Below are positions 33,463-43,100 of a DNA stretch of 64,000 nt, piece after piece. Below the pieces are notes generated by a model, which saw only the letters and a program-made list of their open reading frames with translations, searched no databases and had not been told where the DNA came from. The translations under genes and the position numbers were made by a program. The stretch spans positions 1,805,786 through 1,869,785 of the forward strand of contig JAPPCR010000006.1 of the NCBI GenBank assembly GCA_028875725.1, read 5' to 3'. This DNA is from Acidobacteriota bacterium (GTDB lineage: Bacteria; Acidobacteriota; Thermoanaerobaculia; Multivoradales; Multivoraceae). Numbering within the stretch: the first letter of the stretch is position 1; every line of letters begins with the position of its first letter.

Positions 33463-35607
33463 ATGACCGTCGCCAATCCGACGCCAGGCCAGGTTCCGCA
33501 GGCCGCCGTTCACCACACCGCCTGCACGCTGGACTGCCCCGATTCCTGCTCCCTCGAAGTCGAGGTCCGGGACGGCCGGGTCGACAAGGTGCGCGCCGCG
33601 CCACCGGAGGTCGCGCATCCGCTGACCAACGGCTTCATCTGTTCCAAGGTCGGCCGGATTTCGCGGCATCTCTACGGCGAGGATCGCCTGCTTCACCCGG
33701 CGCGCCGCGGCGGACGCAAAGGCGAAGGCCGGCTCGAGCCGATCTCCTGGGACCGCGCCATCGACCTGATCGTCGAGCGGATGACGGAGGCGAAGGCCGC
33801 GCTTGGCGGCGAGTCCGTGCTGCCGCTGAGCTACGGCGGCTCCAACGGCCTGCTGACCCAGGACACGGCCGATGCGATCCTGTTCCGCCGTTTCGGAGCC
33901 TCGGCCCTGGCCCGCAACGTGTGCGCGGCGCCCAGCACGGCGGCCGCGCTCGGCCTCTACGGCAAGATGGCCGGCGTAGCTCTCGAGGACTACGAACAAG
34001 CGAAACTCGCGATCGTCTGGGGCGCCAACCCCTCCTCCACCGGCATCCACCTGGTGCCGATCCTGCGCGCCGCCCGGGCCCGCGGCGGCAAGCTCGTCGT
34101 CGTCGACCCAAGACGCACGCCGCTGGCGAAGCAGGCCGACCTCCACCTGCAGCCGCGGCCCGGCACGGACCTGTGCCTGGCGCTCGCCCTCCACCGCGAG
34201 CTCTTCCGCTGCGGCGACGCGGATCTCGAGTTCCTGGCTGAACACGCGAGCGGAGTCGACGAGTTGCGCCGGCGCGCCGAACCCTGGACGTTCGAGCACG
34301 CCGCCGAAGTCACGGGCGTCCCGGTGCGTGACATCGCCCGCTGCTACGAGCTCTACACCGCGTCCTCGCCGGCGGTCATCCGTTGCGGCTGGGGCGTCGA
34401 GCGCAACCGGAACGGCGGCTCGGCGGTCGCGGCGATTCTCGCGCTGCCCGCCGTGGGCGGCAAGTTCAGGGTCCGCGCCGGCGGCTACACGATGAGCAAC
34501 GGCGCCGCCTTCCGGAACGTCGGCTGGCGCGAGCCGTCGCCGGGCACCCGGATCGTGAACATGAACCATGTGGGCCGGGTCCTGACCGACCCGAACGCGA
34601 TCCCGGGCCCGCCGGTCAAGGTCCTCTTCGTCTACAACGCGAATCCGCTGGCGACGCTGCCGAACCAGGAACTCGTCCGCCGAGGTCTGGCCCGCGAGGA
34701 CCTGTTCACCGTCGTCTTCGACCAGGTGATGACCGATACCGCCCTTTACGCCGACCTGGTACTGCCGGCGACGACCTTCCTGGAGCACGACGACCTGGCG
34801 ATGGGATACGGCGCGATGGTGCTCCACGACACGAAGCCGGTGACGCAGCCGGTCGGCGAGGCCCGTTCCAACCTGCGCGTCTTCGACGAGCTCGCGCACC
34901 GGCTCGGACTCCTGCACGACGACGACCCCCGCTCGGAGGGCGAATGGCGGCAGGCGGTGCTGGGCCGGCAGCGGGAGCGGCAGCTCGCGAACGACGGGCT
35001 CGTGCTGCCCGAGACCGGCCGCCGGCCGATCCAGTTCGTCGACGTCTTCCCCCACACGGCCGACCGCAGGGTCCATCTCTGCCCACCGTCACTCGAGGCC
35101 GAGTCGGCGCGCGGACTCTACGCCTTCCACTCCGAGCCGGGCGATGGACGGTACCCGTTGGCGCTCATCTCGCCCTCCGTGCCGCAGACGGTGAGCTCGA
35201 CCTTCGGCCAGTTGCGACCCGGCCAGGTGCCGCTCGAGATGCACCCGGACGACGCCGCCGCGCGCGGGCTGAGCCCCCGCGACAAGCCGCGGGTGCGGGT
35301 GTTCAACGACTACGGCGAGGTCCGCTGCCGCGTCCGCCTCAACCCGGACCTCCGGCCCGGAGTCGCCCTCCTTCCCAAGGGCGTCTGGGCCAGGAGCACG
35401 GAATCGGGGACCAACGCCTGTGCGCTCGCTCCAGACACCCTGACCGACATCGGCGCGGGTGCCTGCTTCAACGATGCCCGGGTCGAAGTCGAGGCCCTGC
35501 CCGATGTGTCGGTGCGCCGGCCTGACATCCGCCCGCCCGAAGACGGGCGCTCGGACTGTGACGCGGCTGGCGCGAGGCCGCGCCAGCCGGGTGCTGGCCG
35601 GCCTTGA
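33463..35607 (+). CDS. Molybdopterin oxidoreductase (DMSO reductase superfamily)
   Basis: This 714-residue Mo/W-bis-MGD enzyme has an N-terminal 4Fe-4S site, Cys-x3-Cys-x3-Cys with a distant fourth Cys (TACTLDCPDSCSLEVEV and NGFICSK). The molybdopterin domains show WDRAIDLIVERM, LPLSYGGSNGLL, VWGANPSSTGIHL, VVVDPRRTPLAKQADLHL, VIRCGWGVERNRNGG and VFVYNANPLATLP. The dinucleotide-binding C-terminal domain has LALISPSVPQTVSSTFGQ and EMHPDDAAARGLSPRD. A metal ligand may be the Cys in ARNVCAAPST. There is no Tat signal, so it is probably cytoplasmic, like stand-alone formate dehydrogenase-H-like or assimilatory members. No electron-transfer subunit is adjacent. The last 30 residues are encoded by a REP-like palindrome region and look like an accidental extension. 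Confidence 0.88.
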   Translation: MTVANPTPGQVPQAAVHHTACTLDCPDSCSLEVEVRDGRVDKVRAAPPEVAHPLTNGFICSKVGRISRHLYGEDRLLHPARRGGRKGEGRLEPISWDRAIDLIVERMTEAKAALGGESVLPLSYGGSNGLLTQDTADAILFRRFGASALARNVCAAPSTAAALGLYGKMAGVALEDYEQAKLAIVWGANPSSTGIHLVPILRAARARGGKLVVVDPRRTPLAKQADLHLQPRPGTDLCLALALHRELFRCGDADLEFLAEHASGVDELRRRAEPWTFEHAAEVTGVPVRDIARCYELYTASSPAVIRCGWGVERNRNGGSAVAAILALPAVGGKFRVRAGGYTMSNGAAFRNVGWREPSPGTRIVNMNHVGRVLTDPNAIPGPPVKVLFVYNANPLATLPNQELVRRGLAREDLFTVVFDQVMTDTALYADLVLPATTFLEHDDLAMGYGAMVLHDTKPVTQPVGEARSNLRVFDELAHRLGLLHDDDPRSEGEWRQAVLGRQRERQLANDGLVLPETGRRPIQFVDVFPHTADRRVHLCPPSLEAESARGLYAFHSEPGDGRYPLALISPSVPQTVSSTFGQLRPGQVPLEMHPDDAAARGLSPRDKPRVRVFNDYGEVRCRVRLNPDLRPGVALLPKGVWARSTESGTNACALAPDTLTDIGAGACFNDARVEVEALPDVSVRRPDIRPPEDGRSDCDAAGARPRQPGAGRP
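35511..35588 (+). repeat. REP-like repeat with two hairpins at gene end
   Basis: GGTGCGCCGGCC (35511-35522) repeats the core found at 27129, 32136 and 33386. It is followed by a 6-bp stem-loop, CGCCCG-AAGA-CGGGCG (35534-35549), and a perfect 10-bp stem, GGCTGGCGCG/CGCGCCAGCC, with loop AGGC (35565-35588). The repeat lies inside the last codons of the molybdopterin gene and just upstream of the GDPD gene, so it may attenuate transcription or protect mRNA. Confidence 0.65.
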
Positions 35608-36599
35608 ACTTCCACGTGATCTCGAAAGCCCGAGTCCCGTTCGTTGCCGCCGCGCTGGCGTGCGGTTCGGCGCTTCCCGCCGCCGGAATCGACGGCGACG
35701 ACGGAGGCACGGAGGACGCCGTGACGCCACCCGCCAGGATCGTCATCGCCCATCGCGGCGCCAGCGGCTACCTGCCAGAGCACACCCTGCCGGCGTACGC
35801 CCTCGCTCACGGAATGGGGGCCGATTACATCGAGCCGGACCTCGTCCTGACCCGGGACGGCCACCTGATCTGTCTGCACGACATCTACCTGCAGGCGACG
35901 ACGAACGTCGAGCAGGTCTTCCCCGACCGCGCCCGCGAGGACGGCCGCTGGTACGCCGCCGACTTCACGCTCAAGGAGATCCGCGGGCTTCAGGCGGAGG
36001 AACGTCTCGGCAACCGCTTTCCCAGGGGCAGCAGCCGATTTGCCGTGCCCTCCTTCGCCGAGATGATCGAGCTGGTCCAGGGTCTGAATGAACGGACCGG
36101 CCGAACGGTCGGCATCTATCCCGAACTCAAGGCGCCCGCCTGGCACCGCGCCGAGGGGAAGGCCATGGAGGAGGCGCTGCTCGAGATCGTCGAGCGCTAC
36201 GGCTACCGGGAAAGCGGCGCTCTGATCTTCGTTCAGAGCTTCGAGGAGGAGAGCCTCAGACGCCTGCGCGAACTGGGCTCCGAACTACCCCAGGTGTTCC
36301 TGATGGCCGAGGTCGAGCAGTACCGGCGGTTCCTGAGCGCCGAGGGCATGGCCGGCGTCGCCGCCTTCGCCGACGGCATCGGCCCGGCCAAGACGATGCT
36401 TGAGCGGCAGCCCGAGCTGATCGACTGGGCCCGCGACGCCGGCCTGACCGTCCACCCCTACACGTTCCGCGCCGACCAGGTGCCGGACCGCCACGACAGT
36501 CACGAAGCGGAACTCGAGCGCTACCTGTTCGAGCTTGGCGTCGACGGCGTGTTCACCGACTATCCGGACCGGGCTCGGGCGGTTCTGGACCGCCGGTAG
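35604..36599 (+). CDS. Glycerophosphodiester phosphodiesterase
   Basis: This 331-residue periplasmic GDPD hydrolyses glycerophosphodiesters from phospholipid turnover to glycerol-3-phosphate and an alcohol. It has an N-terminal signal (VPFVAAALACGSALPAAG) and the TIM-barrel catalytic set: IVIAHRGASGYLPEHTLPAY (catalytic His and Arg), GADYIEPDLVLTRDGHLICL followed by HD (metal Glu/Asp and second His), VGIYPELKAP (metal Glu), FVQSFEEESLRRL and LGVDGVFTDYPD. It resembles GlpQ. The TTG at 35604 overlaps the preceding stop (TTGA); GTG at 35616 is an equally likely start. The last 47 bp overlap the convergent metallopeptidase gene. Confidence 0.92.
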   Translation: MNFHVISKARVPFVAAALACGSALPAAGIDGDDGGTEDAVTPPARIVIAHRGASGYLPEHTLPAYALAHGMGADYIEPDLVLTRDGHLICLHDIYLQATTNVEQVFPDRAREDGRWYAADFTLKEIRGLQAEERLGNRFPRGSSRFAVPSFAEMIELVQGLNERTGRTVGIYPELKAPAWHRAEGKAMEEALLEIVERYGYRESGALIFVQSFEEESLRRLRELGSELPQVFLMAEVEQYRRFLSAEGMAGVAAFADGIGPAKTMLERQPELIDWARDAGLTVHPYTFRADQVPDRHDSHEAELERYLFELGVDGVFTDYPDRARAVLDRR

Positions 36600-37725
36600 C
36601 CAGCGAGTCGAGAGCGCGGCGTCGCTCGTCCGGTTCCAGGCCCGCCAGCCGCTCCACCTCGGCGTAGAACGCGGGGAAGCTACCCCCCGACGACACCAGC
36701 AGGGCCCGGAACGCCGGCACGAAGTCGTCGTAGGTCGCCACCGCGACGAGGTCCGCGTTGTTGAGCCGCGACAGCCAGCCGCCGAGGTTCGATTCGCCGC
36801 CCGCGTCGTCGCCCGCCGCGCGCCAGGCCGGAACGAGTTCACGCCGATAGCGCGAGGGCAGGGCCCGGAACAACTCCGCCTTTCGGGCCAGCTTCCCATC
36901 GTCGCTGTCGTCGCTGCCGTAGATCGACTCGAGTTCGGCTCGCACCTCGAGCAGGTAGCGGTTCAGGTCGCGCCGGCGACGCCGACCGCTCTCGAAGGTC
37001 GCGAGCTCCGCGTCGCGACCGAGCGAACCCAGCCACCGGCGCACGCCTTCGACCTCGACCGCGGTCGCGAAGGACTCGTTGAACGCGCTGTCGTCCTTGA
37101 CGTAGACGACCTGGTGGGCGAGCTCGTGGAAGATCACGGCCGCGAGGTCGGCCTCGGCGTAGTCGAGAAAGGTGTTGAGCACCGGATCCGCGAACCAGCC
37201 CAGGGTCGAGTACGCCGCCACACCGCCGACGCGCACGTCGTAACCGTCGGCGGCCAGCCGATCGCCATGGCGCCGCGCCGCGCGTTCGTTGAAGTAGCCG
37301 CGATAGGCGGCGCAGCCGGCGAACGGATAACACCAGGTCTTCGGCTCCAGGCTGAGCCGCGGCGCGGCGACGACGTTCCAGACCGCGTAGGGTCGACCCA
37401 GGTCGGCATAGCTGCGATAGCTCCGATTGTCCGGGAGTCCGAGCTCCCGGCTGGCAAAGTCGCGAATCTCCTGGCTCAGCCCCAGCCGTCCCCGGGTCGC
37501 GGCCGACAGAACCTGTGCGCGGCCCGGTTCGAGCAGGCGATCGATCGGTTTGCGCTTCACCAGGACATCGGCCCCGCCCCAGACCGCCTGGGAGTAGTAG
37601 CGGACACTGCCGCAGCTCGCCACAAGCGCCGCCAGCACCACGGCAGAAGCCAGCGCGAGTACGCGCGGGCGGCGCCGAAACGGTCGGCGAAGCCTCCGTT
37701 CTCGCGTGCTACCCTGCCGACTCAT
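36553..37725 (-). CDS. Putative zinc aminopeptidase lipoprotein (COG4324-like)
   Basis: This 390-residue protein matches the predicted aminopeptidase family COG4324/Pfam Aminopep. It has a signal peptide with lipobox (VVLAALVASCG), SVRYYSQAVWGGADVLVKR, YAVWNVVAAPRLSLEPKTWC, GGVAAYSTLGWFADPVL, and a gluzincin-type zinc site HELAHQ (His200, Glu201, His204) with Glu217 in FNESFATAVEVEG. Length is typical. The protein should sit at the periplasmic face of a membrane; the peptidase activity is predicted rather than proven for the family. Its ATG interlocks with that of the divergent symporter (CATG, 37723-37726), and its 3-prime end overlaps the GDPD gene by 47 bp. Confidence 0.88.
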   Translation of the reverse strand: MSRQGSTRERRLRRPFRRRPRVLALASAVVLAALVASCGSVRYYSQAVWGGADVLVKRKPIDRLLEPGRAQVLSAATRGRLGLSQEIRDFASRELGLPDNRSYRSYADLGRPYAVWNVVAAPRLSLEPKTWCYPFAGCAAYRGYFNERAARRHGDRLAADGYDVRVGGVAAYSTLGWFADPVLNTFLDYAEADLAAVIFHELAHQVVYVKDDSAFNESFATAVEVEGVRRWLGSLGRDAELATFESGRRRRRDLNRYLLEVRAELESIYGSDDSDDGKLARKAELFRALPSRYRRELVPAWRAAGDDAGGESNLGGWLSRLNNADLVAVATYDDFVPAFRALLVSSGGSFPAFYAEVERLAGLEPDERRRALDSLATGGPEPPEPGPDSR

Positions 37726-38941
37726 GAAACTCGCACTTCACTGGCAGGTACTGATCGGAATGGCGGCGGGGCTTTGCTTCGCCCTCGTCTTCGGAGAGGT
37801 GGGCTGGATCGCATGGGTCGCCGACCTCTTCATGCGCCTCCTCCGGATGGTCATCGTGCCCCTGATCTTCACCTCGATCGTGCACGGCGTGTCGGGCATC
37901 GGCGACGGCCGGTCGATCGGTCGCCTGGGCGGCAAGACTCTCCTCTGGTACACGCTGAGCAGTTTCATGGCAATCCTCGTCGGCCTGACTCTGGCCAACA
38001 GCATACGGCCCGGAAGGGGTCTCGTCATGCCCGAAGGAGTGGCGCCGCTCACACCGGAGGACCTGCAGACGCCCAGTTCGATGGCCGACATCCTCCAGCG
38101 GCTCGTCCCGGACAATCCGGTGGGCGCCGCGGCCGGGGGCGACATCCTCGGGCTCATCTTCTTCTCGATCGTGCTCGGCGCCGCGATCGGCGTGATGACC
38201 GGCAAGACCGGAGACCTGCTCCGCGACGGGTTCAGCGCCGGTTTCGAGGCGATGATGAAGGTGACGACCTGGGTCATCCGCCTGCTGCCGATCGGCGTCT
38301 TCGCGCTGCTCGCCCGCGCGGTCAGCCAGATGGGCCTCGACGTGTTCCAGCAGGTCGGCAAGTACGTGCTGACGATCGCGGTCGGCCTGACGCTGCACGT
38401 GTTCGTCGTCCTGCCGCTGCTCTTCGCCCTGCTCTCCAGGAAGAACCCCATCCACCACTACCGGGCGATGGCCTCCGCCATGGCGATGGCATTCTCGACC
38501 AGTTCCTCCGCGGCCACCCTGCCGATGACGATGAAGTGCCTGCGGGAGAAGGTCGGCGCCTCGAACCGGGTCAGCAGCTTCGTCGCGCCGATGGGCGCTA
38601 CCGTCAACATGGACGGCACGGCCCTGCTGGAGATCGTCGGCGCCCTCTTCATCGCCCAGGCCCTGGGTGTCGAACTGTCGCTCTACACACAGTTGGTCGT
38701 CGTGCTGACCGCGCTGCTGGCTTCGGTCGGCGCCGCGGCGATCCCGTCGGCCGGCCTGGTGATGATCTTCATCGTGCTCGAGGCAATCGACCTGACCACG
38801 CCGGAGGCCTACGCGCTCGCCGGCGTGATGCTCAGCGTCGACCGCCCGCTCGACATGTTCCGAACGATGGTCAACATCACGTCCGACTCAGTCGGCGCAG
38901 CCGTCATCGCGAAATCCGAAGGCGAAGAGCTCAATTACTGA
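37724..38941 (+). CDS. Dicarboxylate/amino acid:cation symporter (DAACS)
   Basis: This 405-residue membrane protein of the GltP/DctA family (SLC1 fold) imports glutamate, aspartate or C4-dicarboxylates with Na+ or H+. About eight transmembrane helices and two hairpins are visible. Diagnostic sites are MVIVPLIFTSIVHGVSGIGD, the serine-rich hairpin AFSTSSSAATLPMTMKC, the unwound TM7 motif PMGATVNMDGTAL, hairpin 2 ASVGAAAIPSAGLVM, and TM8 DRPLDMFRTMVNITSD. A TACCCT about 9 bp before the ATG, and the lack of a leader ribosome-binding site, would fit a leaderless message. The next gene starts 1 bp after the stop, so the two are co-transcribed. Confidence 0.94.
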   Translation: MKLALHWQVLIGMAAGLCFALVFGEVGWIAWVADLFMRLLRMVIVPLIFTSIVHGVSGIGDGRSIGRLGGKTLLWYTLSSFMAILVGLTLANSIRPGRGLVMPEGVAPLTPEDLQTPSSMADILQRLVPDNPVGAAAGGDILGLIFFSIVLGAAIGVMTGKTGDLLRDGFSAGFEAMMKVTTWVIRLLPIGVFALLARAVSQMGLDVFQQVGKYVLTIAVGLTLHVFVVLPLLFALLSRKNPIHHYRAMASAMAMAFSTSSSAATLPMTMKCLREKVGASNRVSSFVAPMGATVNMDGTALLEIVGALFIAQALGVELSLYTQLVVVLTALLASVGAAAIPSAGLVMIFIVLEAIDLTTPEAYALAGVMLSVDRPLDMFRTMVNITSDSVGAAVIAKSEGEELNY

Positions 38942-38942
38942 A

Positions 38943-40091
38943 GTGGCGGACGACGTCACGATCACCCTCGGGGTCGAGGAGGAACTGTTCCTCGTCGACC
39001 CCGACTCGCGCGATCTCCTCAACGACCCCGATCCGCGCATCTTCGAAGCCTGCGGCGAAGCCGCGGGCGGCCAGAAGGTCGTCCACGAGTTCCTTCGCTC
39101 CCAGATCGAAACGAACACCGCCGTCCACGACTCCGTGGCCGGAGTGCGCGAGGGCCTGAAGGCGGCCCGCAAGCTCGTCGTCGAGGCGGCGCAAACCCAC
39201 GGCGCGGCCGTGATCGGCGCCTCGGCCCATCCGTTCGCGGCCTGGGAAGCCCAGCTTCCGACGCCAAAGGAACGCTACCGGCAGTTCGCCTCCACCTACC
39301 AGGAGACGGTCCGGCGCCTGGTCATCTGCGGCATGCACGTGCACGCCGGCTTCGGGGACTTCGACACCCGGGTCCGCGTCATGACGGCGCTCCGGCGCTA
39401 CCTGCCCCTGTTCATCGGGCTCTCCGCCTCGTCGCCGTTCGGCAAGGGCCGGGAGTCGGGGTTCAAGTGCAACCGGCTGAATCTCTTCGAGGCGATGCCC
39501 CGGACCAGCATCCCCGGCCCGCTCGCCTCCCAAGCCGACTACGAAGCGCTTCTCGGCGAGTACCAGCGCATGGCCTTCATCACGGACGGCAGCGAGATCT
39601 GGTGGGACATCCGTCCGTCCCACAAGTTCCCGACAGTGGAACTCCGAATCTGCGACACCTGTCCGGCGATCGAGGACGCGATGTGCATCGTCGCTCTCTA
39701 TGCCTCCCTGATCCGGATGCTGGCGCGGCACGACCGGGAAGGCACGCTGCCGCCCGAGCCCCCGACCGAGATCATCGTCGAGAACAAGTGGCTCGCGCAG
39801 CGCTACGGCCTGCTGGCGTTCCTGGGCGACACCCGGCGCGGCGGCCGCATCGACATCGCCGACGAACTGCAGGAACTCACAGACGAACTCGCCGAAGACG
39901 CCTGCGCCCTCGGCTGCGAGCCGGAACTCCGGCACAGCCTGACGATCGTGCGCGAAGGCTCGAGCGCCGACCGCCAGCTCGACCTCTACCGGCTGCGACT
40001 CGTCGAGGGAGCGAGCAAGGACGAGGCCCTGCGGGACGTCGTCGGTCTGCTCGTGTCGGAGACCGGCGCCGATCTGGCCACGGGCTGCTAG
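38943..40091 (+). CDS. Carboxylate-amine ligase (GCS2/YbdK family)
   Basis: This 382-residue ATP-grasp-like ligase of the glutamate-cysteine ligase 2 family has ITLGVEEELFLVDPDSRDL, EFLRSQIETNTAVHDS, VIGASAHPFAAW, ICGMHVHAGFGD, SASSPFGKGRESGFKCNRLN, WWDIRPSHKFPTVELRICDT and a C-terminal RQLDLYRLRL segment. Members make gamma-glutamyl-cysteine or related amides; YbdK itself is only weakly active. Direct coupling to a glutamate-type symporter (GTG start 1 bp after its stop) supports glutamate or another dicarboxylic amino acid as substrate. No glutathione synthetase is nearby. The stop is 27 bp before the giant NTPase gene. Confidence 0.92.
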   Translation: MADDVTITLGVEEELFLVDPDSRDLLNDPDPRIFEACGEAAGGQKVVHEFLRSQIETNTAVHDSVAGVREGLKAARKLVVEAAQTHGAAVIGASAHPFAAWEAQLPTPKERYRQFASTYQETVRRLVICGMHVHAGFGDFDTRVRVMTALRRYLPLFIGLSASSPFGKGRESGFKCNRLNLFEAMPRTSIPGPLASQADYEALLGEYQRMAFITDGSEIWWDIRPSHKFPTVELRICDTCPAIEDAMCIVALYASLIRMLARHDREGTLPPEPPTEIIVENKWLAQRYGLLAFLGDTRRGGRIDIADELQELTDELAEDACALGCEPELRHSLTIVREGSSADRQLDLYRLRLVEGASKDEALRDVVGLLVSETGADLATGC

Positions 40092-40118
40092 AGTCCGCGG
40101 CCTCCTGTCAACGCGAAC

Positions 40119-43100
40119 ATGGCCCAGTCTCTTTCGAAGAACGAGTTGGGGAACGGTCTTCCCCTTTGTCTCAGCAGTCTTCTGAAGCTCCAGAAGCCTC
40201 TGTATCTGAGCGGCCAACGACGCCACCGCCTCCTTCAGGGCGTCTGGGTGCGCTCGAAGATTGGCGACGACCTCGAGGCGGAAACGGACGAAGCCGTCAT
40301 GCTCGCCTTCTACTCGGATCCGCGAAACCGCAGGGAACTCTGGGACCATTGGCGTGCCAACCCGCGACCGGCCGCTTCGGTTCCGAACCGGCGGAAAGGC
40401 GGCAGGCCCGAGGACGAACCGCCTCCATCCCTTGAGTACTGCATCCTGGACAACCTGGACCGGAGCCTCCTCCAGTCGGAGGGGTCTGACGATGTCCTCG
40501 TCGACCGGCTCAGGGAGGAGGTGGACTCCCGGCTGAACAGATGGTCCGAAATGGATAACGCGGAGCGTCGCCAGACCGTTCATCTTGCCTTCACGCTCGC
40601 CTCGCTCCTAGATGACCGGTCGGTTCTCCAGCGGGCAGTAGACCGGGTCGACAAACTGGCGGGAGAGTTCGAGAAGTTGCTCCAGCCGGCAGCCGCGGAC
40701 CCGCCGCCGAATCCCGACATCGATCCTGAGACGCCGGGGGCGGGGTCAACGGAAGTCGGGGAACCAGCCGCCCGTTCCGACGCCCCAAACCGCGAGCTAC
40801 TGCAGACGCTGCAGCACGTGGAAACGACGATCGACTCTGCGTTCTCTTCCCTGCACGGGCTCGTCGAGGAGGTCGAGGACGCTGAGTCCCTCGAGATCTT
40901 TGGTGGCTTCGCGACGAGTGTGGAAGACCGCGTGCAGACACTCCAGGGAAGCTTGACGGCTCGGCGCCAGCGCCTCGACTCCCGCAAAACCACAGAAGAA
41001 CTCCAGTCGGCCGCCGCACGTTTCCTGGATGAAATCGCCCGGAGCGACGCCGCCGCGGGAATCCGGGCGGACGTGGATGAACTGGCCGACGGGTGGAGCA
41101 ATCTGTCGCAACTGCACCCGCGAGAGGCCACAGCCGAGTTCGCCAGACTACGGAGCGAGGTCCAGAAGGCCATCGAAACGCTGGAACAGGCCCACAACGA
41201 CTACGGCAAACTGGAACAGCAACGAATCAGCCTCCAGGACCGCAAACCCACGAGCCGGGAAGAACAGCGGAACCTGGACGAGCGGCTGGACGCACTCCAC
41301 GAACAGAGGGTCGCGGCCAGGAATCGCCACCGAGCGGCGGAAGACGCTCTGCTGGCGGCGCTCACTCCAAGCGTGGCGGTTCAGGGCGACAGGAACGTCC
41401 CGCAGACTGATGCGGAGGTCCCGGCCCAAGCGGAGAGGAAGCCCCCCAAGCCTCCAGCCGCGCAGGCCGAGAACGATCCGGCCGACACCGAATCGCCCGC
41501 GGTTCAAACCGAGAAGGAGCGGAAGGCGGAGCCCGCCCAGACGCCAGCGCAACCCGACCAGCCGCTTCCTCGGGAAAAGCCCGTGGAGTCCGACGATTCG
41601 AAGACCCGGAAGTCGCCGGCGCCGTCAGCAGCGGCAGCCGAGACGGCAGCCCCTGCTGGAGCGGTTGGCGAAGAACCAGCGGATCCGGCGTCGCCACTCG
41701 AAGAGCCGAGGCCAACACCCGCTCCGGCGACACCGAAGCCACCCAAGGCCCAAGCGTGGAACGAGCGCGAGCGAAGCGTGCGGAAGGCCCTCGCGGAGGC
41801 TCTGGCTGACGAACCGCCTCGCCTGGCCGAGGCCTTCCAGATCTGCCGCCTCGCCGAGGAACTGGAGATCACGGCGGGCCAACCTCGAAGTGCCGTCGTC
41901 GAAGCAGCGTTGTACGCCAGCCACCTGCGGCAGGCCCACGGGGAACTCGCGGCCGATCTGCGCGAAGTAATCGAGAACGCGCCGAGTGAACCTTTGCCCG
42001 GGAGCACGCCGGCCCAGGTGAACGCGGAAGCCCTGCTCCGTTTCGCCGGCGCCGTGGTTCCAACGCTGCTTGCCCCGCACACCGGAGCAGCAGCCTGGCT
42101 CCAGGGTCTCACGCATGAAGGCCTGCTCGTGCTGTACGACTTCTCTCATCAAGCCGCCGAGCGAGGCTGGGCCGCCCAGACAGCGGGGATCGACGCAGGG
42201 TCGTTCCTACGCCGAGCAGGACACCACCTGAAACAGGGAGACGCCATGGCTGCCTTGCGGAGGGACCTAGCCTCATGGCGCGAGGGGGACGCAACGCTTC
42301 CCCTAGGCTACGTCCCCGCCAAGAAGGTCTGGAGCGCTCTCTTGAGGGAAGGCCCGTTGGATCGGCTCTTGAAAGGGATCTCGCACGGAGCTGACGCGGA
42401 CCAGGTCCGCACCGACCTCGCCGAGATCGAAGACCGGGACAGCCTAAGAAAACGCCTGGACGACCTAAGTGCGCGCCTGCTCAACAGGCGACAATCCATC
42501 GACCAGAAGATCTTCAGGAAGATCCGGAGGCGACTCGACCGCCCCTGCGAACTCGCCCGCAAGTACCTTGATCTGCTCGACGCCACGACCGACCACCCCA
42601 GCCATCACCAAGAAGTCCTCTCGAACTTCGTCCGGCTGATCCAGAACGATGCTCCAGGCCTCCATCAGGAGCTACAGACTGTCAAAGCACGCCGGGACGA
42701 GGATCCACTCGTTCGAGCTGCCGCGAACGCGGCAAGTTCCGCACTGACTCAGGTCGAGAAGCTCGTCGACCTAGAGTCGAGAGCGGCCGCTACGAACGAG
42801 CCCACCACCGAGATGGTCAGGGCATCCGGCCTCTTCCGCTATCCGCAGATTCGGATTGCCGACTCCGGTCTGGCCGACGGGAATCCGGAAGAAGACCTCA
42901 GAACGCTCTCTTCTGCTCCGGTCCCCGATCTGACAACCGCCTTGGAGACACGGATCGAGGCCGCTGACCTCTTGACCGCACAGAGGATCCTGGACTGGCC
43001 CGCAAGCACGGAACAGATGAGCGAAGACGACTCGGAGCGCTGGCGGGAACGTCTGGCCTCCTCCCGCGAGGATCGCCTCCACTCTCTGAAGGAGGACGCG

